DNA of 64,000 nucleotides from Flavobacteriales bacterium (GTDB lineage Bacteria; Bacteroidota; Bacteroidia; Flavobacteriales_D; Parvicellaceae): NCBI GenBank assembly GCA_018401455.1, contig JAGYKU010000007.1, positions 1 to 64,000 of the forward strand, read 5' to 3'. Shown piece by piece: positions 9,393 to 20,990 of this stretch (position 1 is its first letter; each line of letters starts with the position of its first letter). The notes under the pieces were generated by a model. It saw only the letters and a program-made list of their open reading frames with translations, ran no database searches and was not told where the DNA came from. The position numbers and the translations under genes were made by a program.

Positions 9393-11081
9393 TTATCTAA
9401 CGATAGCAATTTGTTTAGTAAATGTAATGTGTTCAGATTCACCTTTTAAGGATATGATTCCAGACTCAAGATGAGTTAAATCAATGATCTTTTGATTTTC
9501 AAAATAGGGAAACTTGTGCTCCAGAAATATTATAAATATAAACGGACTTTAAATTCAAATTTTCTAATTTATATTTAAATTCCAGAAGTTGGATTGGGAT
9601 AAACCGAAAACAAATGACTGTTTTCTAAAACACTATTGGAAGTATCTTCTTGAAATCTCGATTTCAAAACACTTGCGCTAGTGTCTGAAACTAAATCTTG
9701 ATAAGTGATAATGAATCAAACACGCTGTGGTGTCAACATTGGGAACATTCCACACATAAAAAGTATCCAAAACATTGGTGGCAATAGCATTAAAAGTAGC
9801 CCCATTGTCCATAGACAAAAAGACGTCCACTCCAGAAAAACACTTGTTTAGTCCAATTGATTTCGAAATCTGAACCACCTACAAGAATTTCTCCGCCATT
9901 GGGGTTTACCAAAACCAAATCTATAGGATTGATGGTAAAGAGCAGCATCGTTGGAGTCTTGAATATTAGTGTTCTGAAGCAAACATTTATTTTAGCATTT
10001 GTGGTACCAATATTGGGAACTTCCCAAAATAACTTCCTGTATTTTCTACAGCAACAAATGAAGGGTCAAAAGTCCCATTATCTTGAAAGGATATTTCTAC
10101 AGAATCAATATGACTATTGTTTTGAGTGTCCCAAGTAATTTCAAAAGAGTCAAAACCTTGTAGTACTTCCTCCACCATTAGGATCAATAAAGTAATTTGA
10201 GTAAGGTCTAAATGGAAAAATTAGCATCACTTATGTTCAAGCAGTGATACCATCTAAGTTAATCTAACTTGCATGTACTAGATAAAAAAGATTGGAACTG
10301 ACCAATTGAAAGAAGTGCCTGTCGCTCCTGAAGTTATTAATGTCCAGTTGTTCCCCATCTATAGAGTAGAAGATATCTAAAGTTGATTAACCGTACCTGC
10401 AACGCTCCATTGTATGTTATTTACCTCATATTTATCATTTTCGCCACCATTTGGCTGAATAATATTCACCACGCCTGCTCACACCATTAATTGTAGTTAG
10501 TATTACTTTGATCTACAGCATTATTGTCCGTAAGTTTTGCACAAATGGTTAGAACTTACGTTTGGAACAGTCCAATTACATGAACCAGAGAAAGCATGAT
10601 AATTACGGTATACAATGTCCAATTGGCTCCATTATCATTGAATAATAAAATGAAAGACTCTACAGTGACCTCCAGTTGTCCAAGTAACTGTTTGTGTAGA
10701 ACCTCCTGAATAGACCTCTCCTCCATTAGGACTTGTAATTGTAACAGAATTATTTGGAAAATTTTATAGAAAAACACCATCACTTTCTAATTTTCTGAAT
10801 ATTTCCATCGGTAAGTCTTATTAAATATACGTTAGTATTAGGACCAACCACACAAAACTTCCAGCACTGGGATCTATTCCATTGTTAGAAATGTCCAATT
10901 GACACCATTGTCAACAGTATAATACAAATCAAGTAAACCCAAAGTCCTGTGGTATCTATGTAATGTTGTAAGAAGTATTGGCATCGATAAATTCCTCCTC
11001 CGTTTGAGCAGTAATGGTAATGGATTGCCCCCAAAAAGATAAAGAGGTAAAAAGTAGGACTAGGAAGGTAATAAATTTCAT
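9393..11081 (-). pseudogene. Repeat-rich secreted protein (PNGGE modules) with T9SS type A sorting domain, frameshifted
   Basis: The ATG at 11079-11081 gives a good signal peptide (MKFITFLVLLF...SFWGQ). Downstream pieces in mixed frames show several beta-sandwich-like repeats of about 90 residues, each opening with a PNGGE motif (ITSPNGGEVYSGGS, IIQPNGGEND), then an ITW or VTW strand, a Ser/Asp-Asn-Gly 'DNGA-W' turn and a VWNVPN strand. The last 70 codons look like a sorting domain: YPNPTSG, YNISGAQVSL, LESGI and a final KQIAIVR. It is probably a cell-surface or secreted adhesin-like protein. More than ten indels lie in it, within the error-rich patch. Confidence 0.65.
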
Positions 11082-11214
11082 ATTTTAAAATTTGTAGTAG
11101 CGTACCAAGGTAAACATTTTATTGAAAACTAAAAACTTCATTTCAAAGAGGTTTTTAGTATTTAATAAAGAGATAAATATGGGGATAAATAGATTATTTT
11201 TTGATAAATTTAAA

Positions 11215-12407
11215 TACTGAATAGAACTGTCATTTGTTCATTTAAGATAAAATAGAGCCTGCATCTAAATTATCACTAAAAATAGAACCCCAGTATATTT
11301 TTTTGTTGTAAAACTATTTGCCCAAAGCTAGGAAATTATTTTATACTTGAGTTGTTTTCAACCCTTCAAATTGAATTTCTTTTGATGAAGGATTTGGAAA
11401 ATAGATTGAATTTGGTTGATTAATTTCAGTAATATCGATTATGCATCTAAATTGTAACTCCAAAGACTGGTCTTTCAAGCCAGTTTGGATTTGGTTTTTA
11501 CTTCCTGCCATTAAGTAGACAATATTTCCGTAGTAAATGGAACCAGGAGCCCATCTGCTTACCCAGGATGAGGAGGTAAAGCAAAACGGCATCTGCCTGA
11601 TAATTGTATTCCCAAAATTACCAGCGTTGGCATTGTTCCATGATCATCACCATCACCACTTAACACAAACCTCTATCTCCCTATATTCAGTTGAGTTCCA
11701 GCCACACGACCTTCCGCAGGGAAGTCAGAAAGCGTAGTCCATGTTTCAGTAGTTATATTCCATCTGTACCAGTCTTTGTAAACATTGGTTCCTGGACCGT
11801 TTCCATGTCCAAGTCCAGTATAAACTTCACCATTTACCGTAAACATATAAGGATGATGTCTAGGTGGTCCAGGCAAGTCAGTGAGTTGAGTCCATGTATC
11901 TGAAACAATGTCGTATTTCCACCAATCATTTAGGTTTCCATTGTTGGCATTATTTCCTAAACCAACATATAAAACTCCATTTACAATTGTGAAAGAAGGG
12001 TGAATTCTTTCAGGACAAGGACAAGGTGTTAATTCTGTCCAATCACCTGTTGTAGGGTCAAACTCCCATAAATCATTTAAATAATTGCTAAAACTCCCTA
12101 GGCCAAATCCCATATAAGCTTTTCCATTCCATGTATCACCAATAGAATATCCACGAGCTGGACCGGAGAAAGCAGGAAGCGTATTCCAAGTATCTAAAAT
12201 AGGGTCGTATTCATAAAAATCTGACGTAGCAGTGAAAGTTTCGGTTGAACCAGTAACAGAATAGCCCTTGTCGTTTATTGAAAAAGTAACAGGATGATGT
12301 CTTCCAACACCCGGAAGACTTTGTTTTTCTTCCCAAGTTTGAGCATTTAGTGTTTCAAATGATACAATTGCAAACATTAATAAAATAGGGTGTAATATTA
12401 TCTTCAT
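11215..12407 (-). pseudogene. Kelch-repeat secreted protein with T9SS-type C-terminus; 3' part frameshifted
   Basis: The first 244 codons (12407-11676) are intact: a signal peptide ending LNAQ, then about five kelch-like blades of about 45-50 residues. These carry the marks YEYDPILDTWNTLPAF, LWEFDPTTGDWTEL, WWKYDIVSDTWTQL and WYRWNITTETWTTL. Kelch blades form a beta-propeller used for binding or as a galactose-oxidase-like scaffold; no copper-site residues are evident. Past 11675 the reading continues in other frames with one more blade and a sorting-like segment containing YFPNPSSKEIQFEG. Clean sequence ends near 11600, where the error-rich patch begins. The 3' end is approximate. Confidence 0.7.
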
Positions 12408-12508
12408 AGTAACTAATTAAAATATAAAGATACCATTTAAGCCATAGAGTAGCAACTTTTATTATGCATGATTGAAAAATCAGTTTTTTATGAAATTTGC
12501 AGGTTAAC

Positions 12509-13018
12509 TTAAAGCAATTTCATATATCCACTATTTCTAAATGCGATTTGTACTTCTTCAGAAAAGTCTTCTAATGATTTTTTCCTATCTCTTATATCAA
12601 AATACACAACTCTCAGAAAATCATCAGGAATTTCTTCTAATTTTTCTACTTCGTAGGCATCATTTAACTCATATCGTAATTGTATTTCTTCGAATTCTGC
12701 TATTGCTTGAGCATCAAGTGTAATTGTTATAAGATCATATCTATTTCCTTCTTCTTTGAAACACTTTAGTTTTCTATTAATATCAAAAACAGATAGTTTT
12801 TGAAAGGGAGATATTTTAATTTCAATATACTTTGGTTCTGTTTTTTTGCCAAATAAATCACTATATTGAATAGTAACATTAAGTAAGTTGACATCACTAA
12901 TTGACTTCAAACCAACAACTTGAATTTGACTTAATAATACAAAAGCCTTGCTATTTATCAAATCGAATTTACATTGAATAATTCTATTTGTTGGGGTTAT
13001 AATTAATGCTTTATTCAT
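12509..13018 (-). CDS. Hypothetical protein, 169 aa
   Basis: An intact frame with no signal peptide or membrane segment, so probably cytoplasmic. It is Lys/Glu/Ile-rich, with alternating beta-like stretches in the first 110 residues and an acidic, charged C-terminal part (VEKLEEIPDDFLR, DRKKSLEDFSEE). I do not recognise the family. It stands alone between the kelch gene and atpC, with a promoter-sized gap of more than 100 bp on each side. Confidence 0.6.
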   Translation of the reverse strand: MNKALIITPTNRIIQCKFDLINSKAFVLLSQIQVVGLKSISDVNLLNVTIQYSDLFGKKTEPKYIEIKISPFQKLSVFDINRKLKCFKEEGNRYDLITITLDAQAIAEFEEIQLRYELNDAYEVEKLEEIPDDFLRVVYFDIRDRKKSLEDFSEEVQIAFRNSGYMKLL

Positions 13019-13167
13019 TGTATATTTTTTTGTAGTTAAGGTGTATTACAAAAATAACACATAAACCTATGTGAAACAAATTTTTAAGTTTGGGAGTAAA
13101 GATTGTGTTTACTATAGAATAAAGATTTTTATAAATAACAAAATTAATTTACCCATTTTCCAAACAC

Positions 13168-13201
13168 AAAAAAAGCCCCTACTTAATTCAAAGTAAGAGC
13201 T
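13168..13201 (-). terminator. Rho-independent terminator after atpC
   Basis: On the minus strand an 11-bp stem (13191-13201 pairing with 13174-13184, including G-U wobble pairs) with a 6-nt loop is followed by seven U (13174-13168). It sits 33 bp past the atpC stop and should end the atpD-atpC transcript. Confidence 0.75.
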
Positions 13202-13233
13202 TTTGTAAAAACTGTATATAATAATTGTCTAAA

Positions 13234-13467
13234 TTATTCTGCGAGAATCATCACGGTATTGTTCAACACTTCTACAACGCCACCTTTTACCTCAAAAGTT
13301 TTTTCTCCTTCGGAAGTTGAAAGTTTTACGACTCCTTTTTTCAAAGAAGAAATCAATGGTGCGTGATTGTTCAATATTCCCAATAGACCATCACTTCCTG
13401 GCACTACTACTGATGTAGCATCACCTTTATAAAGTTGTTTGTCTGGTGTTATTATTTCTACGTTCAT
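13234..13467 (-). CDS. atpC: ATP synthase F1 epsilon subunit, short form
   Basis: Epsilon sits in the central stalk of F1 and regulates and couples the rotor. The 77 residues cover only the N-terminal beta-sandwich (ITPDKQLYKGDATSVVVPG, LGILNNHAPLISSL, VKGGVVEVLNNTVMILAE). The helical hairpin that inhibits ATP hydrolysis in the roughly 135-residue proteobacterial form is absent, as is common in Bacteroidota. It follows atpD by about 150 bp on the same strand and is closed by a terminator. The gap to atpD holds degenerate AGACT repeats. Confidence 0.93.
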   Translation of the reverse strand: MNVEIITPDKQLYKGDATSVVVPGSDGLLGILNNHAPLISSLKKGVVKLSTSEGEKTFEVKGGVVEVLNNTVMILAE

Positions 13468-13489
13468 TTTTTTATTTTTTAGACTTGAT

Positions 13490-13615
13490 GATTCAAGATT
13501 TTAAGACTCAAGACTTCAAGATTCTTAACTTTAGACTTTGATTTCTAGAATCTAAAGTCAAGCGTCTAATAATCTAGTCTTTTGTCTTAGCGTCTTTTGT
13601 CTTGCAGTCTTACAA
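13490..13615. repeat. Degenerate AGACT/AAGACT-type repeat cluster between atpD and atpC
   Basis: The 149-bp gap between atpC and atpD is filled by many imperfect copies of AAGACT, AGACTT and their complement AGTCTT/AGTCTA, in both orientations. They can pair into stem-loops within the atpD-atpC message. A similar fragment (AAGATTTAAGACTTT) occurs near 23485. The function is unknown; it could be an mRNA processing or stability element, or simple sequence expansion. Confidence 0.55.
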
Positions 13616-13616
13616 C

Positions 13617-15140
<1,524 letters not shown>

Positions 15141-15223
15141 TTATTGTTTCTTAAAATTTGGTGCAAAAGTAGAAAGAAATATTGGTTAAAGAATAATGTA
15201 TTTTTATTTTTTTTTGATAAAAA

Positions 15224-16165
15224 TTAAGCTTCTATTTTTTTTGATTTATAAATAGAGTAAACCACTCCGCCAACTAATGACAAAATCACTACAGAAAGCG
15301 ACACCCATTCCGGAAGATGAACAGTGTGCGAAAGTATCATTTTTACACCTATAAATACCAAAATAATAACCAAACTGTATTTCAAATAACTAAATTTTTC
15401 AAGCATTGCAGAAAGGAAGAAATACAAACTTCTCAAACCTACAATTGCCATGATATTGGAAGAAAAAACCAAAAACGGATCTGGAGTGATGGAAATAATA
15501 GCAGGAATGCTATCTAGCGCAAAAATTAAATCGGTAAATTCTATAAGAATCAGCACCAAAAACAAGGTAGTTGCATACGTTTTTCCGTTTTCTTTTACAA
15601 AGAATTTCCCTGAGGTTACATCCTTTTTAACTTTCAACACTCTGTTGAGCCATTGTTCCATTTTACCTTCCACTTCTTCAGCATCTTCTTTTTCGAAGAG
15701 CATTTTAAGTCCAGAGAAAATCAAGAAACCTCCAAAAATATAGATGGTCCATGTAAAGTTGTTGATCAAAGCTACACCAAACAAAATCATCAAAAGCCTA
15801 AAGACGACTGCTCCGATGATGCCCCAAAAAAGAATTTTGTGCTGGAATTTATCTGGAATTAAAAATTTACCAAAAATCAAAGCAATGACAAAAATATTAT
15901 CAATACTCAAAGCAAACTCTACAAAATATCCCGTGAGATACTTCAAACTTGCCTGTCCTGGAGTAATAAAAGTTGGATTGGCTACCCAATTGTTTTGATA
16001 GATATAATAAACACCAATCGTCATCAGCATAGCAATGATAAAAAATATCAAAGTATTTCTGGCAGCTTCTTTAGAAGAAATTTTGTGAGCGTCTTTGTTT
16101 AGAATACCTAAGTCAAAAAACAAAATGAGTCCAACGATGATGGAAAGTCCTATCCAAGCGTACAT
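15224..16165 (-). CDS. TerC family integral membrane protein
   Basis: A 313-residue membrane protein with about eight hydrophobic segments. It has the conserved acidic membrane motifs of the TerC/Alx family: EFALSIDNIFV (about residue 87), and LIEFTDLIFALDSIPA (about 207), followed by FSSNIMAIVGLRSLYF. Family members are linked to tellurite resistance and, in better studied cases, to Mn2+ export or co-translocational metal loading. The acidic residues in the membrane support metal transport here, by inference. It stands alone, downstream of no obvious operon partner. Confidence 0.9.
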   Translation of the reverse strand: MYAWIGLSIIVGLILFFDLGILNKDAHKISSKEAARNTLIFFIIAMLMTIGVYYIYQNNWVANPTFITPGQASLKYLTGYFVEFALSIDNIFVIALIFGKFLIPDKFQHKILFWGIIGAVVFRLLMILFGVALINNFTWTIYIFGGFLIFSGLKMLFEKEDAEEVEGKMEQWLNRVLKVKKDVTSGKFFVKENGKTYATTLFLVLILIEFTDLIFALDSIPAIISITPDPFLVFSSNIMAIVGLRSLYFFLSAMLEKFSYLKYSLVIILVFIGVKMILSHTVHLPEWVSLSVVILSLVGGVVYSIYKSKKIEA

Positions 16166-16261
16166 AAAATTGTTGTTTAGTTATTTGAAAGCACAAAGGT
16201 TGTAATTATTTTGTGGAATAACTATAATGTTGGGATTACTTTTTAATGTTAAAAGAAATAA

Positions 16262-16310
16262 AGTTTGGGGTTCGAGGTTCGTTGTTCGGGGTTTGAGGTC
16301 TCATGATTTT
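16262..16310. repeat. Simple GGTTCGAGGTTCG-type repeat in a 380-bp gene-free gap
   Basis: The gap between the TerC and SCO1 genes contains a short run of degenerate GTTCG/GGGTTTGAGG units. The rest (16311-16545) is AT-rich and shows no open frame, RNA gene or convincing terminator to me. Confidence 0.4.
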
Positions 16311-16545
16311 GGTTTACATAAAGTTTGGTTTTTTAAACCTTATGATAATATTCAATTTTTCATTTTACCATTTATATTTTTTTCTTTGTTGTGTCATTGA
16401 GAAGCGGAAGATGTTTCGTTGTGGGGGCTAGAACCATATAGGAATATCAATTGACCAACTGAAAAAAGTTGTTTAACTAAGTAATAGCTTATTGTACAAA
16501 TTTACAGCTTTTTTGGTTTAGATTACCAAACTTTTTGAATTTAAA

Positions 16546-17205
16546 TCACTCTCCTAAAAGAATTTCAATAGCGGCAATCAGTTGTTTGATTTGAGCGTCT
16601 GAAGTTGCATCGTAAAAACCTCTTATTCTTCCTTTTGTGTCGATAAGTGCAACATTTTCTGTGTGAATAAAATCGTTTTCGCTGCCGTGGTCATAATTCG
16701 GGTCGTTTTCATCGGGGCAAATCAAGTAGCTTTTTCGAGCCAATTCGTATAAATGCTTTTTATCTCCAGTAAGAAACTGCCAAGTACTAGCATCAGCATT
16801 GTATCTTTCGGCATATTCTAGCAAGACTTCCGAACTGTCCATTTCGGGCATTACAGTATGTGAAATCAACATTACTTTTTTATCCTTTTTGAAGTGTTCG
16901 TTTACCTTCATCAACTTTCCATTCATAATGGGACATATAGATGGACAAGTAGCAAAAAAATAGTTAGCAACTACAATTTTGCCTTCCAAAATACCTTGTG
17001 TTACCCAATCGCCATTTTGATTTTGTAAATAAAAATCCATAATGGTGTGATTGATGCCTTTGTTTTGAATGGATTTATCTACCAATTCTGGGTTGACATC
17101 CACAGGGTTGTAAATTGGTAATGTCTCTTTGTTTTCGGAAAGAATGTATAAGCCGGCAGAAACACTAACAATAAATATGACTAAAAATGCAACAAGACTT
17201 TTCAT
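16546..17205 (-). CDS. SCO1/SenC family copper chaperone-like protein
   Basis: SCO proteins deliver copper to, or reduce, the CuA site of cytochrome c oxidase. The 219-residue product has an N-terminal membrane anchor (residues 4-24), then a thioredoxin-like fold with the CPSIC metal-binding/redox motif (about residues 90-94) preceded by FFAT. The distal His (HTENVALID, about 186) that completes the copper site is present. All three copper ligands are therefore retained. It is likely anchored in the inner membrane facing the periplasm. Confidence 0.9.
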   Translation of the reverse strand: MKSLVAFLVIFIVSVSAGLYILSENKETLPIYNPVDVNPELVDKSIQNKGINHTIMDFYLQNQNGDWVTQGILEGKIVVANYFFATCPSICPIMNGKLMKVNEHFKKDKKVMLISHTVMPEMDSSEVLLEYAERYNADASTWQFLTGDKKHLYELARKSYLICPDENDPNYDHGSENDFIHTENVALIDTKGRIRGFYDATSDAQIKQLIAAIEILLGE

Positions 17206-17268
17206 ACCAAAAGTAAACTTTAAAAAATGTTCACGCTACAAAAGTACGCTACAAAAACAATTAAGTGT

Positions 17269-17276
17269 TAATTTTG
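17269..17276 (+). promoter_or_regulatory. Bacteroidota -7 element (TAATTTTG)
   Basis: TAATTTTG lies 30 bp before the chosen ATG at 17307. It also argues against the in-frame upstream ATG at 17265, which would start ahead of the -7 element. Confidence 0.45.
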
Positions 17277-17306
17277 TACTATTATATTTCGTCAAAAAAT
17301 AGAATC

Positions 17307-17657
17307 ATGGACCATCTTAAAATTCCTTTTAATATTACCAACCAAATAGATCATCCTACTAGACCTAATTATTTGGTATTTCATTTCAAAAAAGAGGAAA
17401 GTGCCAATGAATTTGAAAACGAACTAAAAAAAGGTAATTTTTTCTACGAAAGAGCAGCACAAGATGAAAATGACGGTTCTGTTCGTCATTTATTTGGTGT
17501 TAGAAAATCAGATTTAAATGAAATTGAGGTTATTAATTATGCCATAATAGGAAAGTATAGAGAACCTCTTATCAAAGACAAAACGGCAAGATATGTAATA
17601 GTTGGATTTGGTTTTTTGTTGGTGATTTTGGCAATTTTAGGTGCGGTTTTAAATTGA
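17307..17657 (+). CDS. Small hypothetical protein with C-terminal membrane helix
   Basis: The 116-residue product begins MDHLKIPFNIT and has a soluble alpha/beta part of about 90 residues, then one C-terminal transmembrane helix (ARYVIVGFGFLLVILAILGAVLN). It is likely tail-anchored in the inner membrane with its bulk in the cytoplasm. An in-frame ATG 42 bp upstream is less likely because it precedes the promoter element at 17269. The family is not recognised. Confidence 0.7.
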   Translation: MDHLKIPFNITNQIDHPTRPNYLVFHFKKEESANEFENELKKGNFFYERAAQDENDGSVRHLFGVRKSDLNEIEVINYAIIGKYREPLIKDKTARYVIVGFGFLLVILAILGAVLN

Positions 17658-17691
17658 TGAAGAATAACATAGAAGTTAGACATCTAGAGTT

Positions 17692-18360
17692 TTACAATTT
17701 GTAAATTATTCCACAAATAATATTAAACTCAACACCCATCATTGGTAATTCAGTATCATTCGGTTGATAAAGTTCATTTTTTATAGGAACTAAAAAAAGC
17801 ACTTGTCCACCAAATAAAACACTAATTTTTCGGCTTATATCATAATTTATATTTATTTTCAAACCATTACTTATTGTATGATGAATTGTTTTATAAGAAA
17901 CCTCATATGGTGGTAAATCAGTCCATTGATCTTCATAATAATGGTAATGATTATCTCTAACAATATAATATGCTAACTGAAAAATACCATCTAGATTAAT
18001 ACGCGAATTTAATTTCCATCTGTAACCTATTCCAAAAAAAACTTTTCCTCCGATATTGTTCAACTTGTACTTTTGTTCTAAGTATAAATAAGGTTCTCCT
18101 GATTGATTAGTCCATAAATAGTAGGGAGAAAATGGAGTAACGCTTGAAAATTTATTATTATCATTACTTTTTTCAAATCTTCCAAAATTTCCAAAACCAA
18201 TACCGGTTTCAATTAATATGTTTTTTTCTACAATCTTTTTATAACTTAATTCAGCAAAAAGAGTGCTTTTGCTTCCTTGTAAGTTCAATCCTAATTCCCT
18301 TTTTTGAGAATAAATCGATGTAAAACTGAATATAACTAATAAATATAAAAAATAATTCAT
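17692..18360 (-). CDS. Outer-membrane beta-barrel-like protein, hypothetical
   Basis: The 222-residue product has a signal peptide (MNYFLYLLVIFSFTSIYSQ) followed by alternating amphipathic strands rich in Tyr, Gly and Lys (GLNLQGSKSTLF, IETGIGFGNFG, GKVFFGIGYRW). It ends in a hydrophobic strand, IICGIIYKL. This pattern fits a porin-like or PorT-like small barrel of Bacteroidota. The exact family is not recognised. It lies downstream of uvrB on the same strand but after a 90-bp AT-rich gap, so co-transcription is uncertain. Confidence 0.65.
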   Translation of the reverse strand: MNYFLYLLVIFSFTSIYSQKRELGLNLQGSKSTLFAELSYKKIVEKNILIETGIGFGNFGRFEKSNDNNKFSSVTPFSPYYLWTNQSGEPYLYLEQKYKLNNIGGKVFFGIGYRWKLNSRINLDGIFQLAYYIVRDNHYHYYEDQWTDLPPYEVSYKTIHHTISNGLKININYDISRKISVLFGGQVLFLVPIKNELYQPNDTELPMMGVEFNIICGIIYKL

Positions 18361-18450
18361 AATACTTTAAAAGTGAATACATCAAAACTATAGTATATTA
18401 GAAAAGTGTTAAAAATAACAACTTGCAAATACAAAAATGATAATTTTTAA

Positions 18451-20475
18451 CTAATCCTTCATATCAAACCTTTCCACCAATAATTTTTTCAATTCAAACA
18501 ATTCATCTCTCAATGAGGCAGCTTCCATAAAGTTTTCTTTTTTGGCTTCGTAATCCATTTTGGATTTGATGCTTGCAATTGCTTTTTCCAATTCCTCTCT
18601 ACCCATGTATTTCACTACAGGATCTGCGGCAATACTTACGTCATGATCAATCACATAAGGCACATCTGTTGGGTGAATTTTATGCGAACGTAATATATTT
18701 GATTTTGATTTTGCCAATGGTGTGGGGACCATTCCGTGTTTTTCGTTGTAAGCAATTTGTTTGGCTCTTCTTCTGTTGGTTTCGTCAATGGTTTTTTGCA
18801 TCGAATTGGTGATTCTATCTGCATACATAATGACCGTGCCGTTTACATTTCTAGCGGCTCTACCTACTGTTTGAACTAAGGCTCTTTCAGATCTCAAAAA
18901 TCCTTCTTTGTCTGCATCAAGTATGGCAACTAATGAGACTTCTGGCAAATCCAATCCTTCTCTTAATAAGTTTACACCAATTAAAACATCAAAAAGTCCA
19001 TTTCTTAAATCTCCTAAAATTTCTACTCTTTCCAAAGTATCAATGTCAGAGTGAATGTATCGGCTTCTCATCCCCATTTTAGAAAAATAAGCATCGACTT
19101 CTTCTGCCATTCTTTTAGTCAAAGTGGTCACCAAAATTCTTTCGTCTCTTTCAATTACTGTGTGGATTTCGCCTATCAAATCATCAATTTGGTTCAACGA
19201 GGGTCTCACTTCTATCACAGGGTCTAAAAGTCCAGTTGGACGAATCAATTGCTCTACATAAATCCCTTCTGATTTTTCCATTTCGTAATCTGCAGGTGTA
19301 GCACTTACGTAAATGGTTTGCCCAATGACGGTTTCAAATTCCTCAAATTTCAGAGGTCGATTGTCCATTGCAGATGGCAATCTAAAACCATATTCCACCA
19401 AATTTATTTTTCTGGCCCTATCGCCACCATACATGGCTTTTATTTGCGAAATGGTAACGTGACTTTCGTCTATGACCATCAAAAAATCATCAGGAAAATA
19501 ATCCAACAAACAGAAAGGTCTGCTTCCTTCTTTTCTTCCGTCAAGGTATCTGGAATAATTTTCTATACCACTACAATAACCCAATTCACGCATCATCTCC
19601 AAGTCCAATTCTACTCTGCTTTGTAATCTTTTTGCCTCCAGATGTTTTCCAATAGATTTGAAATACTCGACTTGCTTCACCATGTCTTCTTGTATTTTAA
19701 AAGCAGCTTGCTGTACATTATCATTGCTGGTTACAAAGATGTTGGCTGGATAAACAGAATATTCATCAAAACTCGCAAAAACCTCATTCGTCAAAGGGTC
19801 GAAAGTTTGAATTTGTTCTATTTCGTCTCCCCAAAACTCCACTCTACAAGCCACATCCACATACGCCAAATAGATATCAACTGTATCGCCTTTTACCCGG
19901 AAAGTTCCTCTAGTAAAATCTCCTGTAGTTCGTGCGTATAAAATCTCCACCAAATGATGTAAAAACTTATTTCTATTAACTTTCTGACCTTTGTAAATAA
20001 AAGTAACTCCTTTTTTGAATTCTTCAGGATTTCCAATACCGTAAATACACGAAACTGATGAAACAACAATTACATCTTTTCTGCCCGAAAGCAAAGCAGA
20101 GCTGCAACTTAACCTCAATTTTTCAATTTCATCATTGATGGACAAATCCTTTTCTATGTAGGTATCAGAAGTTGGCATATAAGCCTCTGGTTGGTAATAA
20201 TCGTAATACGAAACAAAATACTCAACGGCATTATCTGGAAAAAATGATTTGAACTCAGAATACAACTGAGCCGCCAAAGTTTTGTTGTGAGAAAGTACCA
20301 AAGTTGGTTTTTCAACCTGCTGAATTACATTAGCTATGGTAAACGTTTTACCAGAACCTGTAACTCCCAACAATGTTTGGTTTTTGACATTGCTTCTGAG
20401 TCCTTCCACCAATTCTTTAATGGCTTGTGGTTGGTCTCCAGTTGGTTTAAAATCTGATACTAATTTGAACTCCAT
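18451..20475 (-). CDS. uvrB: UvrABC system protein B
   Basis: UvrB is the damage-verifying helicase-like subunit of nucleotide excision repair; it receives DNA from UvrA and recruits UvrC. The 674 residues show Walker A GVTGSGKTFT (about 38-47), the beta-hairpin region YYDYYQPEAY (about 92-101), motif II IDESHVT, motif VI QTVGRAARN, and the C-terminal UVR motif (YEAKKENFMEAASLRDEL, about 642-659) that contacts UvrC. The length is typical. It is divergent from rbfA with a gap under 200 bp. Confidence 0.98.
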   Translation of the reverse strand: MEFKLVSDFKPTGDQPQAIKELVEGLRSNVKNQTLLGVTGSGKTFTIANVIQQVEKPTLVLSHNKTLAAQLYSEFKSFFPDNAVEYFVSYYDYYQPEAYMPTSDTYIEKDLSINDEIEKLRLSCSSALLSGRKDVIVVSSVSCIYGIGNPEEFKKGVTFIYKGQKVNRNKFLHHLVEILYARTTGDFTRGTFRVKGDTVDIYLAYVDVACRVEFWGDEIEQIQTFDPLTNEVFASFDEYSVYPANIFVTSNDNVQQAAFKIQEDMVKQVEYFKSIGKHLEAKRLQSRVELDLEMMRELGYCSGIENYSRYLDGRKEGSRPFCLLDYFPDDFLMVIDESHVTISQIKAMYGGDRARKINLVEYGFRLPSAMDNRPLKFEEFETVIGQTIYVSATPADYEMEKSEGIYVEQLIRPTGLLDPVIEVRPSLNQIDDLIGEIHTVIERDERILVTTLTKRMAEEVDAYFSKMGMRSRYIHSDIDTLERVEILGDLRNGLFDVLIGVNLLREGLDLPEVSLVAILDADKEGFLRSERALVQTVGRAARNVNGTVIMYADRITNSMQKTIDETNRRRAKQIAYNEKHGMVPTPLAKSKSNILRSHKIHPTDVPYVIDHDVSIAADPVVKYMGREELEKAIASIKSKMDYEAKKENFMEAASLRDELFELKKLLVERFDMKD

Positions 20476-20651
20476 GCTACAAAAATAACACTATTATATC
20501 TAAAAAGAACAGATTGAATAAGTAAATGAGATTAAAAGGCCATGATTTTTCTTCAAAGAACAAAAAAAATACTGCTCAACATCCAAAAAAACAAAAAGTT
20601 GCAGTTATTTTGCTAGAAACTATCCAAAACTTTAGTACATTTGTGCCCCTT

Positions 20652-20990
20652 ATGGCATCAGTTAGACAAGAAAAAATAGCAAGTTTATTGCAACAAGAAT
20701 TAAGTTTCATTTTCCAAAAAGAGACAAGAGACATTTGTTTGGGCTCAATGGTTTCTGTGACCAATGTGAAAGTATCTTCAGACCTTTCAGTAGCAAGAGT
20801 TTACTTAAGTATATTCGCTGCCAATGACAAGGAAGAAGTGCTGAAAAATATTCAAGTGAACGCAAAGCAAATCAAACATGCTTTGAGTCAAATTGTAAAA
20901 ATGCAATTGAGAAAAACACCAAATTTGACATTCTTCATTGACGACTCTTTGGATTATGCAGAAGAAATAAATGAATTACTCAAAAAGTGA
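20652..20990 (+). CDS. rbfA: 30S ribosome-binding factor A
   Basis: RbfA helps maturation of the 16S rRNA 5' end in late 30S assembly and is important in the cold. I chose the ATG at 20652 (MASVRQEKIASLLQQEL), matching the usual family N-terminus; the longer upstream frame is not conserved in style. The 112 residues contain the KH-like fold with VTNVKVSSDLSVARVYLSIF and the end LRKTPNLTFFIDDSLDYAEEI. It overlaps the next gene by 4 bp (GTGA), implying translational coupling. Confidence 0.95.
   Translation: MASVRQEKIASLLQQELSFIFQKETRDICLGSMVSVTNVKVSSDLSVARVYLSIFAANDKEEVLKNIQVNAKQIKHALSQIVKMQLRKTPNLTFFIDDSLDYAEEINELLKK

Noticed and set aside
15317-15998. Plus-strand open frames inside the TerC gene
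   Set aside because: They lie antisense to a well-conserved gene and have no family features.
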